From a virus, in the IMG/VR virus record IMGVR_UViG_3300003187_000167, positions 1 to 37,215 of that record: 37,215 nt of DNA; one strand, 5' to 3'. The notes under the pieces are model-generated. The model worked only from the letters and a program-made list of their open reading frames with translations, did no database searches and had not been told where the DNA came from. Below, piece by piece: positions 1 to 6,991 of the stretch. How positions within the stretch are numbered: the stretch's first letter is position 1; each line of letters starts with the position of its first letter. Both the position numbers and the translations under genes were made by a program.

Positions 1-1110
1 TTAAGCATTTGATTTCCCATCCTTTTTAGCTTCGTTCCCCGCACCTGATGACGAGGTGCGGGAATAGACGTTCTTTTTCGGTTCCGGGAGCAGGAGCGAA
101 GCAGCCTCTTCAGCGAGGCGTTGGCGGTTCGCTTTCTTGGTGTAGAGCGCCGCCATCCCGCGACCGCTCCAGCCGAAAATCGCATCGAGTTGAGCGTCGG
201 AGGCGCCGCCGTTCGCCGCACGCGTGGCGCCGGCTTTCCGAAGGCCGTGGGCTCGACCAGGTACGTCTGCCGCGACGCACGCATCAGCGAACCAGTTGCC
301 GAATCCTTCCTTGCTCATCGCCGTGCCGTCAGCCTTGGCAATGAAGACCATGTCGCCGGTCTTGGTCGCTTCGATCGATGCCGCCAACGGGGGCAGGAGA
401 GGGAGCACCACGGTAACCTTGCCCTGCCCCTTTTCCGTGGTCATGTGGATCAGGCCATTGCGGACGTGCTGCCGGCCAAAGCAGGAAGCATCGCCCCGAC
501 GAAAGCCGGTGTAGAGCAGGATATCGAAGGCCAGCCGCTCCCGCGTGCCGATTGGCCACTTCTTCTCGAACCGATCGCATTCGTCGTCGGTCCAGGTGTG
601 ATGTCCCTCCGTCTTAGGCTTTGACACCTTCACATCGCGCGTCGGGTCCTCTTTGACGTGCTCGGCGTCGACGGCCCAAACGAACATGCCCCGCATGGTC
701 TCGACGAAGTGGCGCGCCATGGCTGGAGTGTCGCGGCGTCTATCGCGGCCGGCTACGACTGCCTTTCGCGTGATCGCGGAAAGGGGCTTATCGCCGGCCG
801 TCTCCAGCACATGCTTCATGATGTTCTCGCGCTGGCGCCGCGTAGCATTCGACAGGCCGCCCCAAGCTTGGCTGCCTTGGTAGACCTTCCACAGCCACCG
901 GAGCGTGCCGGAGCCGCCTGCCAGCTTCTTCTGGACAGGCTCACCAACAAGCGCGGCCTCATAAGCCTCTTGGAACTCCTCGCTGCCATAGTCAGCGGGG
1001 AGCCGCACGCGCTTGCCCTTGCCGCGCCGGAAATACCAGACGGGGTTACTGTGCCGGTTGAACTCGCGATGGGCGTGTGGATAGCGAGGGCGAGGCATGT
1101 CGTCGATCAC
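1..1110 (-). CDS. int: Tyrosine integrase (phage site-specific recombinase)
   Basis: Integrates and excises the phage genome by strand exchange at att sites. Translation gives 369 residues from a GTG start at 1108-1110. The catalytic domain shows TGFRRGD (Arg about 204), HGLRK (His 288, Arg 291), Trp 314 in FGWSG in place of the second His, and the nucleophile in ALYTKK (Tyr 323). Residues about 60-160 fit the core-binding helical domain; the tail after 340 is low-complexity. The GTG overlaps the TGA of the preceding gene as GTGA, which implies translational coupling; an in-frame ATG four codons later is the alternative start. It is the last gene of the leftward operon. The family call is very secure; the att site cannot be placed because the window begins at the stop codon. 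Confidence 0.96.
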   Translation of the reverse strand: MIDDMPRPRYPHAHREFNRHSNPVWYFRRGKGKRVRLPADYGSEEFQEAYEAALVGEPVQKKLAGGSGTLRWLWKVYQGSQAWGGLSNATRRQRENIMKHVLETAGDKPLSAITRKAVVAGRDRRRDTPAMARHFVETMRGMFVWAVDAEHVKEDPTRDVKVSKPKTEGHHTWTDDECDRFEKKWPIGTRERLAFDILLYTGFRRGDASCFGRQHVRNGLIHMTTEKGQGKVTVVLPLLPPLAASIEATKTGDMVFIAKADGTAMSKEGFGNWFADACVAADVPGRAHGLRKAGATRAANGGASDAQLDAIFGWSGRGMAALYTKKANRQRLAEEAASLLLPEPKKNVYSRTSSSGAGNEAKKDGKSNA

Positions 1111-1301
1111 AGCACGACCTCCTCTTCCGGCTCAACAACCATCTGCGTCTGATCGGGCTGAGGCCGGGCATTCTCCCCGATCAGCACACGAATGGTCCCG
1201 TCAGGGGCGACCTCGACGACCGCTTTGACCCGCGCCTGAGCAACCGCGCGAACCGTGCGAGCGATATCGGCTTGCGTGACCTTGGCGGCGGTGCGGGGCA
1301 T
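1107..1301 (-). CDS. Small conserved-looking phage protein before the integrase
   Basis: The product has 64 residues with a basic, Ala/Arg/Val-rich N-terminal half and an acidic C-terminus ending EPEEEVVL. No family is recognised. I chose the ATG at 1299-1301 because it overlaps the upstream TGA by one base (TGATG) and because the longer open frame upstream would lie inside the 1301-1783 gene. The 3' end overlaps the integrase start as GTGA. Its place between an excisionase-like protein and the integrase suggests a role in, or co-regulation with, recombination; this is inference from position only. Confidence 0.72.
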   Translation of the reverse strand: MPRTAAKVTQADIARTVRAVAQARVKAVVEVAPDGTIRVLIGENARPQPDQTQMVVEPEEEVVL

Positions 1302-1783
1302 CAGAAAATACTCACCCGATGCTCTTCGCGCAGCCACTCCTTGATCGGCTTCCGAAGGGCGAACCATTCCCCGCTGACGCGAAGGTCCGCGAAGCGTGCA
1401 TGCAAAGCCTTTTCGGCGGCTTGAGGCGCCGGCCATGATGTCAGAAGCTCGATAGGGCGATGGTTCGCCGTCTTCAAAGAGTGAAGGCGTTGAGCGATGT
1501 TCTTCGTGAAGCCGATCTTCACGCGATAGCCGCAGCGGATCACATAGATTGTATCAATGCGGGGCGGCTTCAGGCTATCGATCAGCGCTTCCCGCGTCTC
1601 ATTGAACGTTGGGAGCCATTCCCGTATGGCGGTTTCGTCATAGGTGCAGAGGCGCCCCAGGACGAAAGCCTTGGGGACCTCTCCACGCTCCGAGAGCTTC
1701 CGAAGCGTCTTTTCGTCGACGCCAAGGATCACTGCCGCTTCGGACAAGCGAATGCGCTCTGGCTGTCTCTGAGCCCGACTCAT
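1301..1783 (-). CDS. Excisionase-like HTH fused to a GIY-YIG-like (MUG113/T5orf172) domain
   Basis: The product has 160 residues. Residues about 12-55 (RLSEAAVILGVDEKTLRKL, then GRLCTYDETAIREWL) look like a MerR/AlpA-type winged helix as used by excisionases. Residues about 75-145 (IYVIRCGYRVKIGFT, then EKALHARFADLRVSGEWF) match the pattern of the MUG113/T5orf172 branch of GIY-YIG-like domains, with a Glu in the position of the usual catalytic Glu. The ATG at 1781-1783 overlaps the upstream stop as ATGA. Position two genes before int is typical of xis. Whether the nuclease-like half is active, and whether this is the excisionase, is inference. Confidence 0.75.
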   Translation of the reverse strand: MSRAQRQPERIRLSEAAVILGVDEKTLRKLSERGEVPKAFVLGRLCTYDETAIREWLPTFNETREALIDSLKPPRIDTIYVIRCGYRVKIGFTKNIAQRLHSLKTANHRPIELLTSWPAPQAAEKALHARFADLRVSGEWFALRKPIKEWLREEHRVSIF

Positions 1784-2220
1784 GGCGTGGCCTTTGGGGC
1801 GGGGGGAAGGGGCTTGGGCATCCAGCGGGTTGGCATCATCGTGTCTTCGCTGAAGCCGCCGTCGAACGAAATCCAGCCCTCCCAGTAGTCGCGATCGTCC
1901 TGCCCAATCCACCGGCCGCCCTCGTCGCGATACTCGGTCGTGCCGCCTTCATCGGTATACCAAGAGCCCTCAGTCACTCGGAACGTGGAGCCGAGATTCC
2001 CATCGCCTTGCGGGCAGTAGAGCAGGACCGGCGTCCCATCCTTCGGCGCCGTGCTGATATCCTGCCACGCCTCTGCCTGAAAAGCGGTGATGGCGGCGCG
2101 GGCTATCTTGCGGTACTGCTCAATGAATTCTGGCGAGAGCAGGTCCCACGGCTTGTTGCGCGGGACGCCTCTGTACATAGCCCTCGCCACCGCCTCGACG
2201 ATCTTCTCATCATGAGTCAT
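1780..2220 (-). CDS. DUF551-like phage protein
   Basis: The product has 146 residues. The central WQDISTAPKDGTPVLLY, the GWISFDGG segment and the terminal RWMPKPLPPAP are the hallmarks of the short DUF551-type proteins common in phages and prophages; their function is unknown. The N-terminal 45 residues are helical and carry an extra segment ahead of the DUF551 block. Both ends overlap neighbours by four bases, so it is translated within the leftward operon. The family is recognised by motif only. Confidence 0.8.
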   Translation of the reverse strand: MTHDEKIVEAVARAMYRGVPRNKPWDLLSPEFIEQYRKIARAAITAFQAEAWQDISTAPKDGTPVLLYCPQGDGNLGSTFRVTEGSWYTDEGGTTEYRDEGGRWIGQDDRDYWEGWISFDGGFSEDTMMPTRWMPKPLPPAPKATP

Positions 2221-2630
2221 GGGCGGTCCTTTTTGTGCGCATCCGCGAGACCTGCTTTGCTGTCCTCCAGAGCTGAGAGGGCGCGCTCCGAGATAGCCTT
2301 TAAGGCGCCTCGACCGACCTTCGCGAAAACCTTGCTATCGTCGGATGCCCGCATCGCAGCAAGGGCCGCAATCCATACCAGCGCGTCTTTCAGCGCATTG
2401 CTGGCGGAGGCGTTGTATGCCTCGACCGCAGCCAGTATCATCGGCGCAATGGTTTCGCGGTTTCGATCGCTCATCGGCTGCTCGAAAGGCCCGTGAACTG
2501 CGCACCGCTGCTTGTCATAGGCAGCCACCGCAGATTTCAGAGCATCATCACCACTAGGCTCTGGCCGGACACTAGCGGATGCCAACCCAGATCCTTCCTC
2601 TACGCGCGAGATGAGTGAGGAGAGGGTCAT
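2217..2630 (-). CDS. Hypothetical helical protein
   Basis: The product has 137 residues, Ala-rich and mostly helical after residue 30 (for example ALKDALVWIAALAAMRA). No family is recognised. The ATG at 2628-2630 overlaps the stop of the upstream methyltransferase gene, and the 3' end overlaps the DUF551-like gene by four bases. Codons about 12-26 lie on one copy of the dispersed repeat described separately, so this N-terminal stretch may have been acquired with the repeat rather than conserved for function. Confidence 0.68.
   Translation of the reverse strand: MTLSSLISRVEEGSGLASASVRPEPSGDDALKSAVAAYDKQRCAVHGPFEQPMSDRNRETIAPMILAAVEAYNASASNALKDALVWIAALAAMRASDDSKVFAKVGRGALKAISERALSALEDSKAGLADAHKKDRP
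2554..2594 (+). repeat. Dispersed repeat, copy A
   Basis: On the plus strand this stretch reads CTCTGGCCGGACACTAG followed by CGGATGCCAACCCAGATCC. Closely similar sequences occur near 12303-12338, 13053-13094 and 36998-37034. The core GCGGATGC is shared by all four, with extended agreement on both sides (CTGGCCGGA with the 12303 copy, TAGGCTCTGG and GCGGATGCCAAC with the 36998 copy). This copy lies antisense inside codons about 12-26 of the 2217-2630 gene. Confidence 0.6.
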
Positions 2631-3091
2631 GCGGCCCTCGCGGTCTGTCGCGACAAGGCCTTGGCTTGCCGATCATAGAGAACGACGTTGACCGTAGCCG
2701 CGAGGTTCATGCAGAACGCCGTGGGGATCATGATGCGCAGCGGGCACCATTCTAGGGTGGCCGCGCCAAGCGTCCCGTCCTCCGGGCCGAAGACATAGAA
2801 CGCGCTCTCAGGGTGCTCGAACCGATGCAACGGCATCGCACCCTCGACGAGATCGACGGCCACCGGCACAGCGCCGAACGGGATCATCTGCTTAAGGTCA
2901 TCGCCGCGCAGGATGGGGATATGGCGCTCCGCCTTGGTCGTATTGGTTGCGCAGCGAATGCGCTTGCCCTGCGTCCGGTCGCCAGCGATAGCGACCATTG
3001 AAGCGCCGTAGCAATGCGCTGCACGAAGGACGCCGCCCAGGTTGTCGGTGTTCTTGATGCGGTGAAGGCCGATTGCTGAATAGCCGCGCAT
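2627..3091 (-). CDS. SpoU/TrmH-family RNA 2'-O-methyltransferase-like protein
   Basis: The product has 154 residues and looks like a single SPOUT (knotted) domain, the minimal TrmL-like size. Motif 1 is NTDNLGGVLRAAHCYGA (Arg 23), motif 2 is FGPEDGTLG (101-109), and motif 3 is IPTAFCMNLAATVNVVLYD (122-140) with Asn 129. In the family these residues bind S-adenosylmethionine in the trefoil knot and methylate a ribose 2'-OH in tRNA or rRNA. The ATG at 3089-3091 follows a strong purine-rich ribosome site (GGGAGGGAAGG). The substrate cannot be told from sequence. It lies in the leftward operon, so an RNA-modifying or defence-evading role is possible but unproven. Confidence 0.83.
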   Translation of the reverse strand: MRGYSAIGLHRIKNTDNLGGVLRAAHCYGASMVAIAGDRTQGKRIRCATNTTKAERHIPILRGDDLKQMIPFGAVPVAVDLVEGAMPLHRFEHPESAFYVFGPEDGTLGAATLEWCPLRIMIPTAFCMNLAATVNVVLYDRQAKALSRQTARAA

Positions 3092-3092
3092 G

Positions 3093-3230
3093 CTACCTTC
3101 CCTCCCCATCGACGTGCTCGTACAGTTCGGGCTTTGTCGGCTTATGGAACATCGCGCGAGCAACCAGCCAGACGATGCCGACGATGAAAGTCAGGGTGAT
3201 GGAAAGGCCGAGGAGATCGAGAAGGGTCAT
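3093..3230 (-). CDS. Small single-pass membrane protein (45 aa)
   Basis: The frame MTLLDLLGLSITLTFIVG continues through IVWLVARAMFHK to VDGEGR and TAG. Residues about 5-27 form one membrane helix followed by a basic and then acidic short cytoplasmic tail. The ATG at 3228-3230 overlaps the TGA of the upstream gene as ATGA, and its stop lies within the ribosome site of the methyltransferase gene, so it fills the gap between the two. No family is recognised. Confidence 0.7.
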   Translation of the reverse strand: MTLLDLLGLSITLTFIVGIVWLVARAMFHKPTKPELYEHVDGEGR

Positions 3231-3514
3231 GCCGAAACTCCTTCACGAGAGGGGTTCAGCATCGCCTTGAAGATTTCGATCGAGGTCTTGCGCTCGACTA
3301 CGGGGCGGAAGCGAGTTGCCCGAAATAGACCAGATGGCGTGATGCGAACCATGTCGCGTGGAAGAAGGCCGAACTCCCTCAGGACGAGGTGCGGGCCTTG
3401 CTCGGTCTCGCGAACATCTGCCACCTCATAGATACCCCCCACCTTGAGAGGCATCTCGACGCCTAAAATTGGCTTTGCGTCGATACATTCAACGCGCTGT
3501 CCGACGTAGAACAT
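3227..3514 (-). CDS. Hypothetical phage protein (95 aa), SH3-like by eye
   Basis: The chosen start is the ATG at 3512-3514 (MFYVGQRVECID), which overlaps the upstream TGA by one base (TGATG); the longer frame upstream would bury the neighbouring gene. The fold by eye is a small beta barrel: GQRVECID, LKVGGIYEVADV, GPHLVLREFGLLPRDMVRI, with an RPVVERKTSIEIFKAML helix at the end. Such KVGxxYxV proteins are common small phage genes of unknown function. Confidence 0.75.
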   Translation of the reverse strand: MFYVGQRVECIDAKPILGVEMPLKVGGIYEVADVRETEQGPHLVLREFGLLPRDMVRITPSGLFRATRFRPVVERKTSIEIFKAMLNPSREGVSA

Positions 3515-3654
3515 CACCGCACCATGATTTCTAGGAGTTGCACGGCGCCAAAGACGCCAGACATGAAGAGGCAGAAGCCGGCCAGCTTCAGCGCCCGAGA
3601 CCCAATCGGGTCGGACTCCCATGCTGTGGGCTGGGGGATGTAGGGGCTACGCAT
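3514..3654 (-). CDS. Small membrane protein (46 aa)
   Basis: The ATG at 3652-3654 opens a 46-residue frame: a short polar N-terminus (MRSPYIPQPTAWESDPIGSR) and one membrane helix (LKLAGFCLFMSGVFGAVQLL). It overlaps the 3' end of the upstream 93-aa gene by eight bases and the downstream ATG by one. No family is recognised. The longer frame in the same phase is Arg/Ser/Pro-rich and is a shadow of the upstream gene. Confidence 0.65.
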   Translation of the reverse strand: MRSPYIPQPTAWESDPIGSRALKLAGFCLFMSGVFGAVQLLEIMVR

Positions 3655-3928
3655 TGGAAGCCTCGCGAGCTTTGAGCATGGCGTCGGCAAGCGCGTAGGC
3701 CGTCGTCGCGATTTCCTCGGCAGGGCCGGGCTGGATGCGGTAGGAGGACATCTCGCTGAAATCAGGGATGCTTGCGAGAGCCTGTCCCGCGAACCAGTCG
3801 CGAAGGGACATGCCGGGCTTGTCGACCAGCGTAGGCACCGTGAACTGACAACGCCCATCGCCTTGGACGTGAGAGCCTGATTGGTAGCGCTCGGGGAACG
3901 CCGGCCCACCGTCATTGTTCGTGGTCAT
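3647..3928 (-). CDS. Conserved small phage protein with GMSLRDWFAGQAL motif
   Basis: The product has 93 residues. The opening MTTNNDGGPAFPE and central PGMSLRDWFAGQALASIPDF are a pattern seen in many small phage proteins of unknown function; the C-terminus is a helix (ALADAMLKAREAS). The ATG at 3926-3928 is preceded by a good AGGAGG ribosome site, while the longer frame upstream is a shadow of the HNH gene. The start overlaps the HNH stop as ATGA. Confidence 0.8.
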   Translation of the reverse strand: MTTNNDGGPAFPERYQSGSHVQGDGRCQFTVPTLVDKPGMSLRDWFAGQALASIPDFSEMSSYRIQPGPAEEIATTAYALADAMLKAREASNA

Positions 3929-4320
3929 CCGAGCCTCCTGGGCAACGGTTGCTTGTGTTCGGGAAGCGGGGTCGACGCGCGGCACTGAGGCGGGCGCTTG
4001 TCGAAGCCTCGGGACTGGAAGAAAGAGGGCTTGGCGATGGCTCCGGTGTGCTTGTCGCGAGCCCGGTCCGCCTTCCGAATGCGCCTGATGTCGTCGGCGG
4101 TTTTCGGAGCGTGGCAGCAAGCCTTGCCGAGGAGCTTCCCATCGTCCGCCGTCAGCTTGCGGGACTTGTCCATCACGAGAGCTTCTGGGAGTGTGTGGTC
4201 GACCTCGTAGGGCTTCACGCCAAGCACAAGGCCGCAGCCCTCACAGACGATCCGACCCTTCGCGTTGGTCGCGCGCAGGATGATCGCGGCGCGCGTCTTC
4301 CGGTCGAACTCACGCCGCAT
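3925..4320 (-). CDS. HNH endonuclease-like protein
   Basis: The product has 131 residues. It shows a Cys pair (CEGC, 26-29), the catalytic-type YEVDHTLPEAL (Asp 41, His 42) and a second Cys/His group KACCH (68-70) followed by KTADDIRRIRKADR, as in HNH nucleases where the second pair binds zinc and the helix carries the last His/Asn. The C-terminal 40 residues are basic (KPSFFQSRGFDKRPP). It is embedded in the recombination cluster, overlapping ninB by 11 bases and the next gene by four. A DNA-processing role is likely; its specificity is unknown. Confidence 0.82.
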   Translation of the reverse strand: MRREFDRKTRAAIILRATNAKGRIVCEGCGLVLGVKPYEVDHTLPEALVMDKSRKLTADDGKLLGKACCHAPKTADDIRRIRKADRARDKHTGAIAKPSFFQSRGFDKRPPQCRASTPLPEHKQPLPRRLG

Positions 4321-4714
4321 GGCTGGCCTCCCGGTCGTCAGCGAAGACGACGCCGTGCTGCGCGCCGAACGCGAAGATCAGCTCGATGAGATCGGTCATC
4401 TCATGCTTGGTCAGATCCGACGACGAGCGGCCGATGTTGACGAAGCCGGTTCCGTCCAGGTTCGGGACGGCTCGCAGCTCGCGCTTGAGGCTGTCGAGGA
4501 AGATCAGCTTCCAATCGTCCGGCTTGAGCGTCAGGCCGTGCCACGGCAGTTGGCGGGCGATGTCCGTCAACATGGCCCACATGCGATCGTTCTGAGGCAG
4601 GCTTCGCTTGCTGGCCTTGAACTCGCAGCGGGTGCCGGCAGGCGCCCTCATCACCCACGAGGCCGCACGGCTGCGAGCCATTGGGCTGTCGAGGATGACC
4701 AAAGCCCTGCTCAT
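4310..4714 (-). CDS. ninB: NinB-type recombination protein
   Basis: The product has 134 residues. The segments KRSLPQNDRMWAMLTDIARQL, LKPDDWKLIFLDSLKRE, LDGTGFVNIGRSSSDLTKHEMTDLIELI and AFGAQHGVVF follow the NinB (lambda Orf-like) family from end to end. In lambda, Orf binds single-stranded DNA and helps load the annealing recombinase, so its place after the exonuclease and ERF genes makes functional sense. The ATG at 4712-4714 overlaps the exonuclease TGA as ATGA; the longer frame upstream is a shadow. Confidence 0.88.
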   Translation of the reverse strand: MSRALVILDSPMARSRAASWVMRAPAGTRCEFKASKRSLPQNDRMWAMLTDIARQLPWHGLTLKPDDWKLIFLDSLKRELRAVPNLDGTGFVNIGRSSSDLTKHEMTDLIELIFAFGAQHGVVFADDREASHAA

Positions 4715-5340
4715 GCCGCCTCCTTGCGGGCATTGCCGAAGGCGCGGACGCGCTCGACAACCCGATCCAGTTCGGCGTTGAAGGCATCGACGCTGTCGGA
4801 AAGCTCGCGGATATAGGCTTCGTCGCGCGTGGCGGTGGTGACGAAGAGCGGCATGCCGGGCCAATAGATCGCGATGTCGAGCCATTCTCGCTCGGCAACC
4901 CAAAGCTGGCCTTGGCACTGCGCCTTATGCTCGGGCGGGAACTCGCCGCGAAACATGGCTTCGATAAGCAGATGCGGGAGCTTCGTCTTGATCTCGACAA
5001 GCCCATCGGAGCCGACAAGACTATCCGGCGATGCGCCCTTGCGCCCGCTACGGATGAAGCCAACGCGCTCGCATGACTGGTCGGTCATGAACTCGTAAGC
5101 GGTGCGGGCCTCGTCCTCCATGAGCTTACCCCGCTCCATATGAGCGTTGCTGTAGCTCTCCATGGGCTCGCCCGTGATGATCTCGCCAGCGAGCTTGTAG
5201 AGGTACGTCTGGCGCGTTTTGCTTTCGGCGCCAGAGCGGCCTTTTGCCATGACGGTTGAGAACTCGCTGGCGGTGGGGATGCCCATGCGGGCGCGGAACC
5301 ACTCGGCGCTGTTCTGGTCGCAGGAGATGACCTCAGCCAC
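4711..5340 (-). CDS. YqaJ-type (lambda exonuclease family) recombination nuclease
   Basis: The product has 209 residues. It would degrade one DNA strand to make the 3' tail used by the annealing protein encoded just upstream. Visible family features are SAEWFRARMGIPTAS near the N-terminus, HMERGKLMEDEARTAYE, SPDSLVGSDGLVEIKTK (the PD-(D/E)XK core, Asp then Glu-x-Lys) and HKAQCQGQLWV. I chose the GTG at 5338-5340 because AAGGAG lies seven bases before it; the longer frame adds ten unlikely residues. The start lies eight bases inside the ERF gene. Confidence 0.9.
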   Translation of the reverse strand: MAEVISCDQNSAEWFRARMGIPTASEFSTVMAKGRSGAESKTRQTYLYKLAGEIITGEPMESYSNAHMERGKLMEDEARTAYEFMTDQSCERVGFIRSGRKGASPDSLVGSDGLVEIKTKLPHLLIEAMFRGEFPPEHKAQCQGQLWVAEREWLDIAIYWPGMPLFVTTATRDEAYIRELSDSVDAFNAELDRVVERVRAFGNARKEAA

Positions 5341-6112
5341 GACGCTGCTCCTTCTGCTTGAGCAGACCAAGAGCGAAGTCGAACTTGTCGGCGCGGATGT
5401 CCGCCAAGTCCTCGACCTTGATGTGCTTGAGAAAGCGGGCCTTGTCAGAATCCGTCGCCTCGATCAGCTCGCGCAGGATGATAACCTGCTGCTCAGTGAT
5501 GGTGTCGGGGGCATCGGCAGCTTTGCCGTCGTCGTCTTCACCGCGTGAAGTCAGATTGAGCAGCAGGCCAGCGGTGTAACGCTTGCCGTAACTGGTCGAA
5601 GACCCGACTGCCTGGACGGCATTCTTGCTGCCAGTGGAGTCATGCGGCAGGACGATCGTCGTATCTTCCTGATGCCCTTCGCAGTGCATGAGGATGCCGG
5701 TGACAGTGATCTTACCGTCAGGCGCCATACCGACCTTAAAGGACAGCGAGAAGCCATGCCGCGCGAGGACCGGGCGGATCGCCTCGTTGGTGTCCTCCCA
5801 CAGGGCATAAGGCGTGCTCTGGATGACCTTGTCGCCACCCTTGTCCTTGATGGTGATCTTGCCCTTGCGGTCGACAACCGGAAGCTCCGGCTGCATCGCC
5901 GCAAGTGCCTCGGCATACGCCACGCGGGCGTGCCGCAGCATGGCGCGTTCCTGCATCTCGAAAAGCCGCTCCATCTTCTCGATATCCACCTGAGGGTCGC
6001 GGGCGGCGCGCTCGATCATCGAGATAATGGCGGCGGTTTCGGACTGCGGAGCCTGCTGGATCGCGGGCGCCGCATAGTCTTCCTCGCGGATGGTGAGGGC
6101 TGCTTCGGTCAT
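5333..6112 (-). CDS. erf: ERF-family single-strand annealing recombinase
   Basis: The product has 259 residues. It promotes annealing of complementary single strands for phage genome circularisation and recombination. The core ALAAMQPELPVVDRKGKITI, STPYALWEDTNEAIRPVLARHGFSLSF and VGSSTSYGKRYTAGLLLNL is the ERF family signature (the GSxxSYGKRY block is most conserved). The acidic RGEDDDGKAADAP linker and helical C-terminus (about 205-259) are usual. It is coupled to the YqaJ-type exonuclease by an eight-base overlap, forming a two-component recombination module. Confidence 0.92.
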   Translation of the reverse strand: MTEAALTIREEDYAAPAIQQAPQSETAAIISMIERAARDPQVDIEKMERLFEMQERAMLRHARVAYAEALAAMQPELPVVDRKGKITIKDKGGDKVIQSTPYALWEDTNEAIRPVLARHGFSLSFKVGMAPDGKITVTGILMHCEGHQEDTTIVLPHDSTGSKNAVQAVGSSTSYGKRYTAGLLLNLTSRGEDDDGKAADAPDTITEQQVIILRELIEATDSDKARFLKHIKVEDLADIRADKFDFALGLLKQKEQRRG

Positions 6113-6113
6113 G

Positions 6114-6311
6114 TCACTTCACTCCCAGCTCAGCGCGAAGGCGGGCTTCAACGATGGCCTTGCGCGCGGTGTGGATGTCTCGGACGGGGCGATGCTGGCG
6201 GCGGCGCTCTGCTTCGGCTTTGCGAAGGGCTGCCAGCTCGGGATTGCGGCGCTCGACGCGGCGGGCGAGCCACCATGCGACGATGCGGTTGACGGCGCGG
6301 CGGAGAGTCAC
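6114..6311 (-). CDS. Small basic hypothetical protein (65 aa)
   Basis: The frame begins with GTG at 6309-6311, overlapping the previous TGA as GTGA. The product is very basic and helical (RRAVNRIVAWWLARRVERR, KAEAERRRQHRPVRD, ARLRAELGVK). One weakly hydrophobic segment near residue 10 could be peripheral to the membrane. No family is recognised. A longer reading in the same frame reaches 6383 but runs through the upstream membrane protein gene. Confidence 0.6.
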   Translation of the reverse strand: MTLRRAVNRIVAWWLARRVERRNPELAALRKAEAERRRQHRPVRDIHTARKAIVEARLRAELGVK

Positions 6312-6490
6312 TGCTCTGACCCCCACACCGCAACCCGGACTGCGCAGATCACTAGCGATGCCGCCATGACCCAATAAATCCAAGCATACGAGGCAGCGAA
6401 CACTCCTTGCCGCTCGCCCATCGCGGAAAGAACGCAGTCAAGAGAAGTGCTGAAGATCGAAATTGCGCAAACAGCCCTGAGGAGCATCAC
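6308..6490 (-). CDS. Two-helix small membrane protein (60 aa)
   Basis: The product has hydrophobic segments at about 3-22 (LLRAVCAISIFSTSLDCV) and 34-55 (SYAWIYWVMAASLVICAVRV) joined by a short polar loop (AMGERQG). The track start is GTG directly followed by ATG, so the true start is ambiguous by one codon. It overlaps both neighbours by four bases or fewer. No family is recognised. Confidence 0.65.
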   Translation of the reverse strand: MMLLRAVCAISIFSTSLDCVLSAMGERQGVFAASYAWIYWVMAASLVICAVRVAVWGSEQ

Positions 6491-6819
6491 GCCACCGCCT
6501 GCCAGATCGACCGATGCTCCCGAGGCGCCTCGTAGGCGTAGCTATGGCCGTCGCTCTGCTTGGCCATCTCAGCGTCGTAAGCCCGCTGGATGATCTCCTT
6601 GCCGTGGGAGGTCATGGCCCACGAAGCGATGTAGTCGGAGATGAACGACGGGACGGGATCGGCGCGGTCGTCAGCGACCAGCAGCCTGACGCTCTCAATC
6701 TGGAAGCCGCGGATGCCGGTCGAAACCTCGATCAGCAGGCGCTCGCAGATGTTGAACAAGCCGTCGATGTGGAAGTCGTCGTGCCGGATCTCGAAATCGA
6801 TGAAGCGGGTGGTGGCCAT
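6487..6819 (-). CDS. Hypothetical protein (110 aa)
   Basis: The product has a mixed alpha/beta composition: MATTRFIDFEIRHDDFHID, FNICERLLIEVST, IESVRLLVADDR, ISDYIASWAMTSHGKEIIQRAYDAE. No family is recognised. It is the second gene of the leftward operon, three bases after a 26-codon membrane peptide frame, and overlaps the next gene. Confidence 0.7.
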   Translation of the reverse strand: MATTRFIDFEIRHDDFHIDGLFNICERLLIEVSTGIRGFQIESVRLLVADDRADPVPSFISDYIASWAMTSHGKEIIQRAYDAEMAKQSDGHSYAYEAPREHRSIWQAVA

Positions 6820-6822
6820 TGC

Positions 6823-6903
6823 TCAGGCCTTCCGACCGAAAAACATGTCGCAGGCGAGGAAGCCGATGAGCACTAGGCTCATAATCAGGTGGGCTGTCGT
6901 CAT
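6823..6903 (-). CDS. Membrane micropeptide (26 aa), first gene of the leftward operon
   Basis: MTTAHLIMSLVLIGFLACDM then FFGRKA and TGA. It has one membrane helix with a basic end. The ATG at 6901-6903 follows a good ribosome site (AGGAG, about nine bases upstream) and lies about 23 bases after the predicted leftward transcription start. The next ATG is only three bases beyond its stop. It could instead act as a leader peptide; expression is unproven. Confidence 0.55.
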   Translation of the reverse strand: MTTAHLIMSLVLIGFLACDMFFGRKA

Positions 6904-6932
6904 TGCCGCCGTCTCCTCTGTCTATGGAGACG

Positions 6933-6961
6933 AACATATACACGCGCCGTGTATGACGCAA
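6933..6961 (-). promoter_or_regulatory. Leftward early promoter
   Basis: On the minus strand TTGCGT (6956-6961) and TATGTT (6933-6938) are separated by exactly 17 bases, giving a sigma70-type promoter with predicted start near 6926, ahead of all leftward genes. The spacer carries a perfect operator palindrome, so repressor binding would block polymerase. This is the same architecture as the rightward promoter at 7654. Confidence 0.72.
6938..6954. promoter_or_regulatory. Repressor operator 1 (perfect palindrome)
   Basis: ATACACG-CGC-CGTGTAT, with seven-base arms that match perfectly around a three-base centre. It lies within the spacer of the leftward promoter. Its relatives at 6969 and 7661 flank the repressor gene region, which identifies the set as the phage operators. 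Confidence 0.8.
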
Positions 6962-6968
6962 GCGTTAT

Positions 6969-6985
6969 TTTCACGCCCCGTGTAT
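6969..6985. promoter_or_regulatory. Repressor operator 2 (imperfect)
   Basis: TTTCACG-CCC-CGTGTAT: one perfect arm, and five of seven positions kept in the other. Its centre is 31 bp from that of operator 1, close to three helical turns, so two repressor dimers could sit on the same face of the DNA. It is upstream of the leftward -35 box. Confidence 0.68.
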
Positions 6986-6991
6986 TTTCTC

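Noticed and set aside
1609-2496. 295-codon plus-strand open frame
   Set aside because: Antisense to three coupled leftward genes with family signatures; Arg/Pro-rich product.
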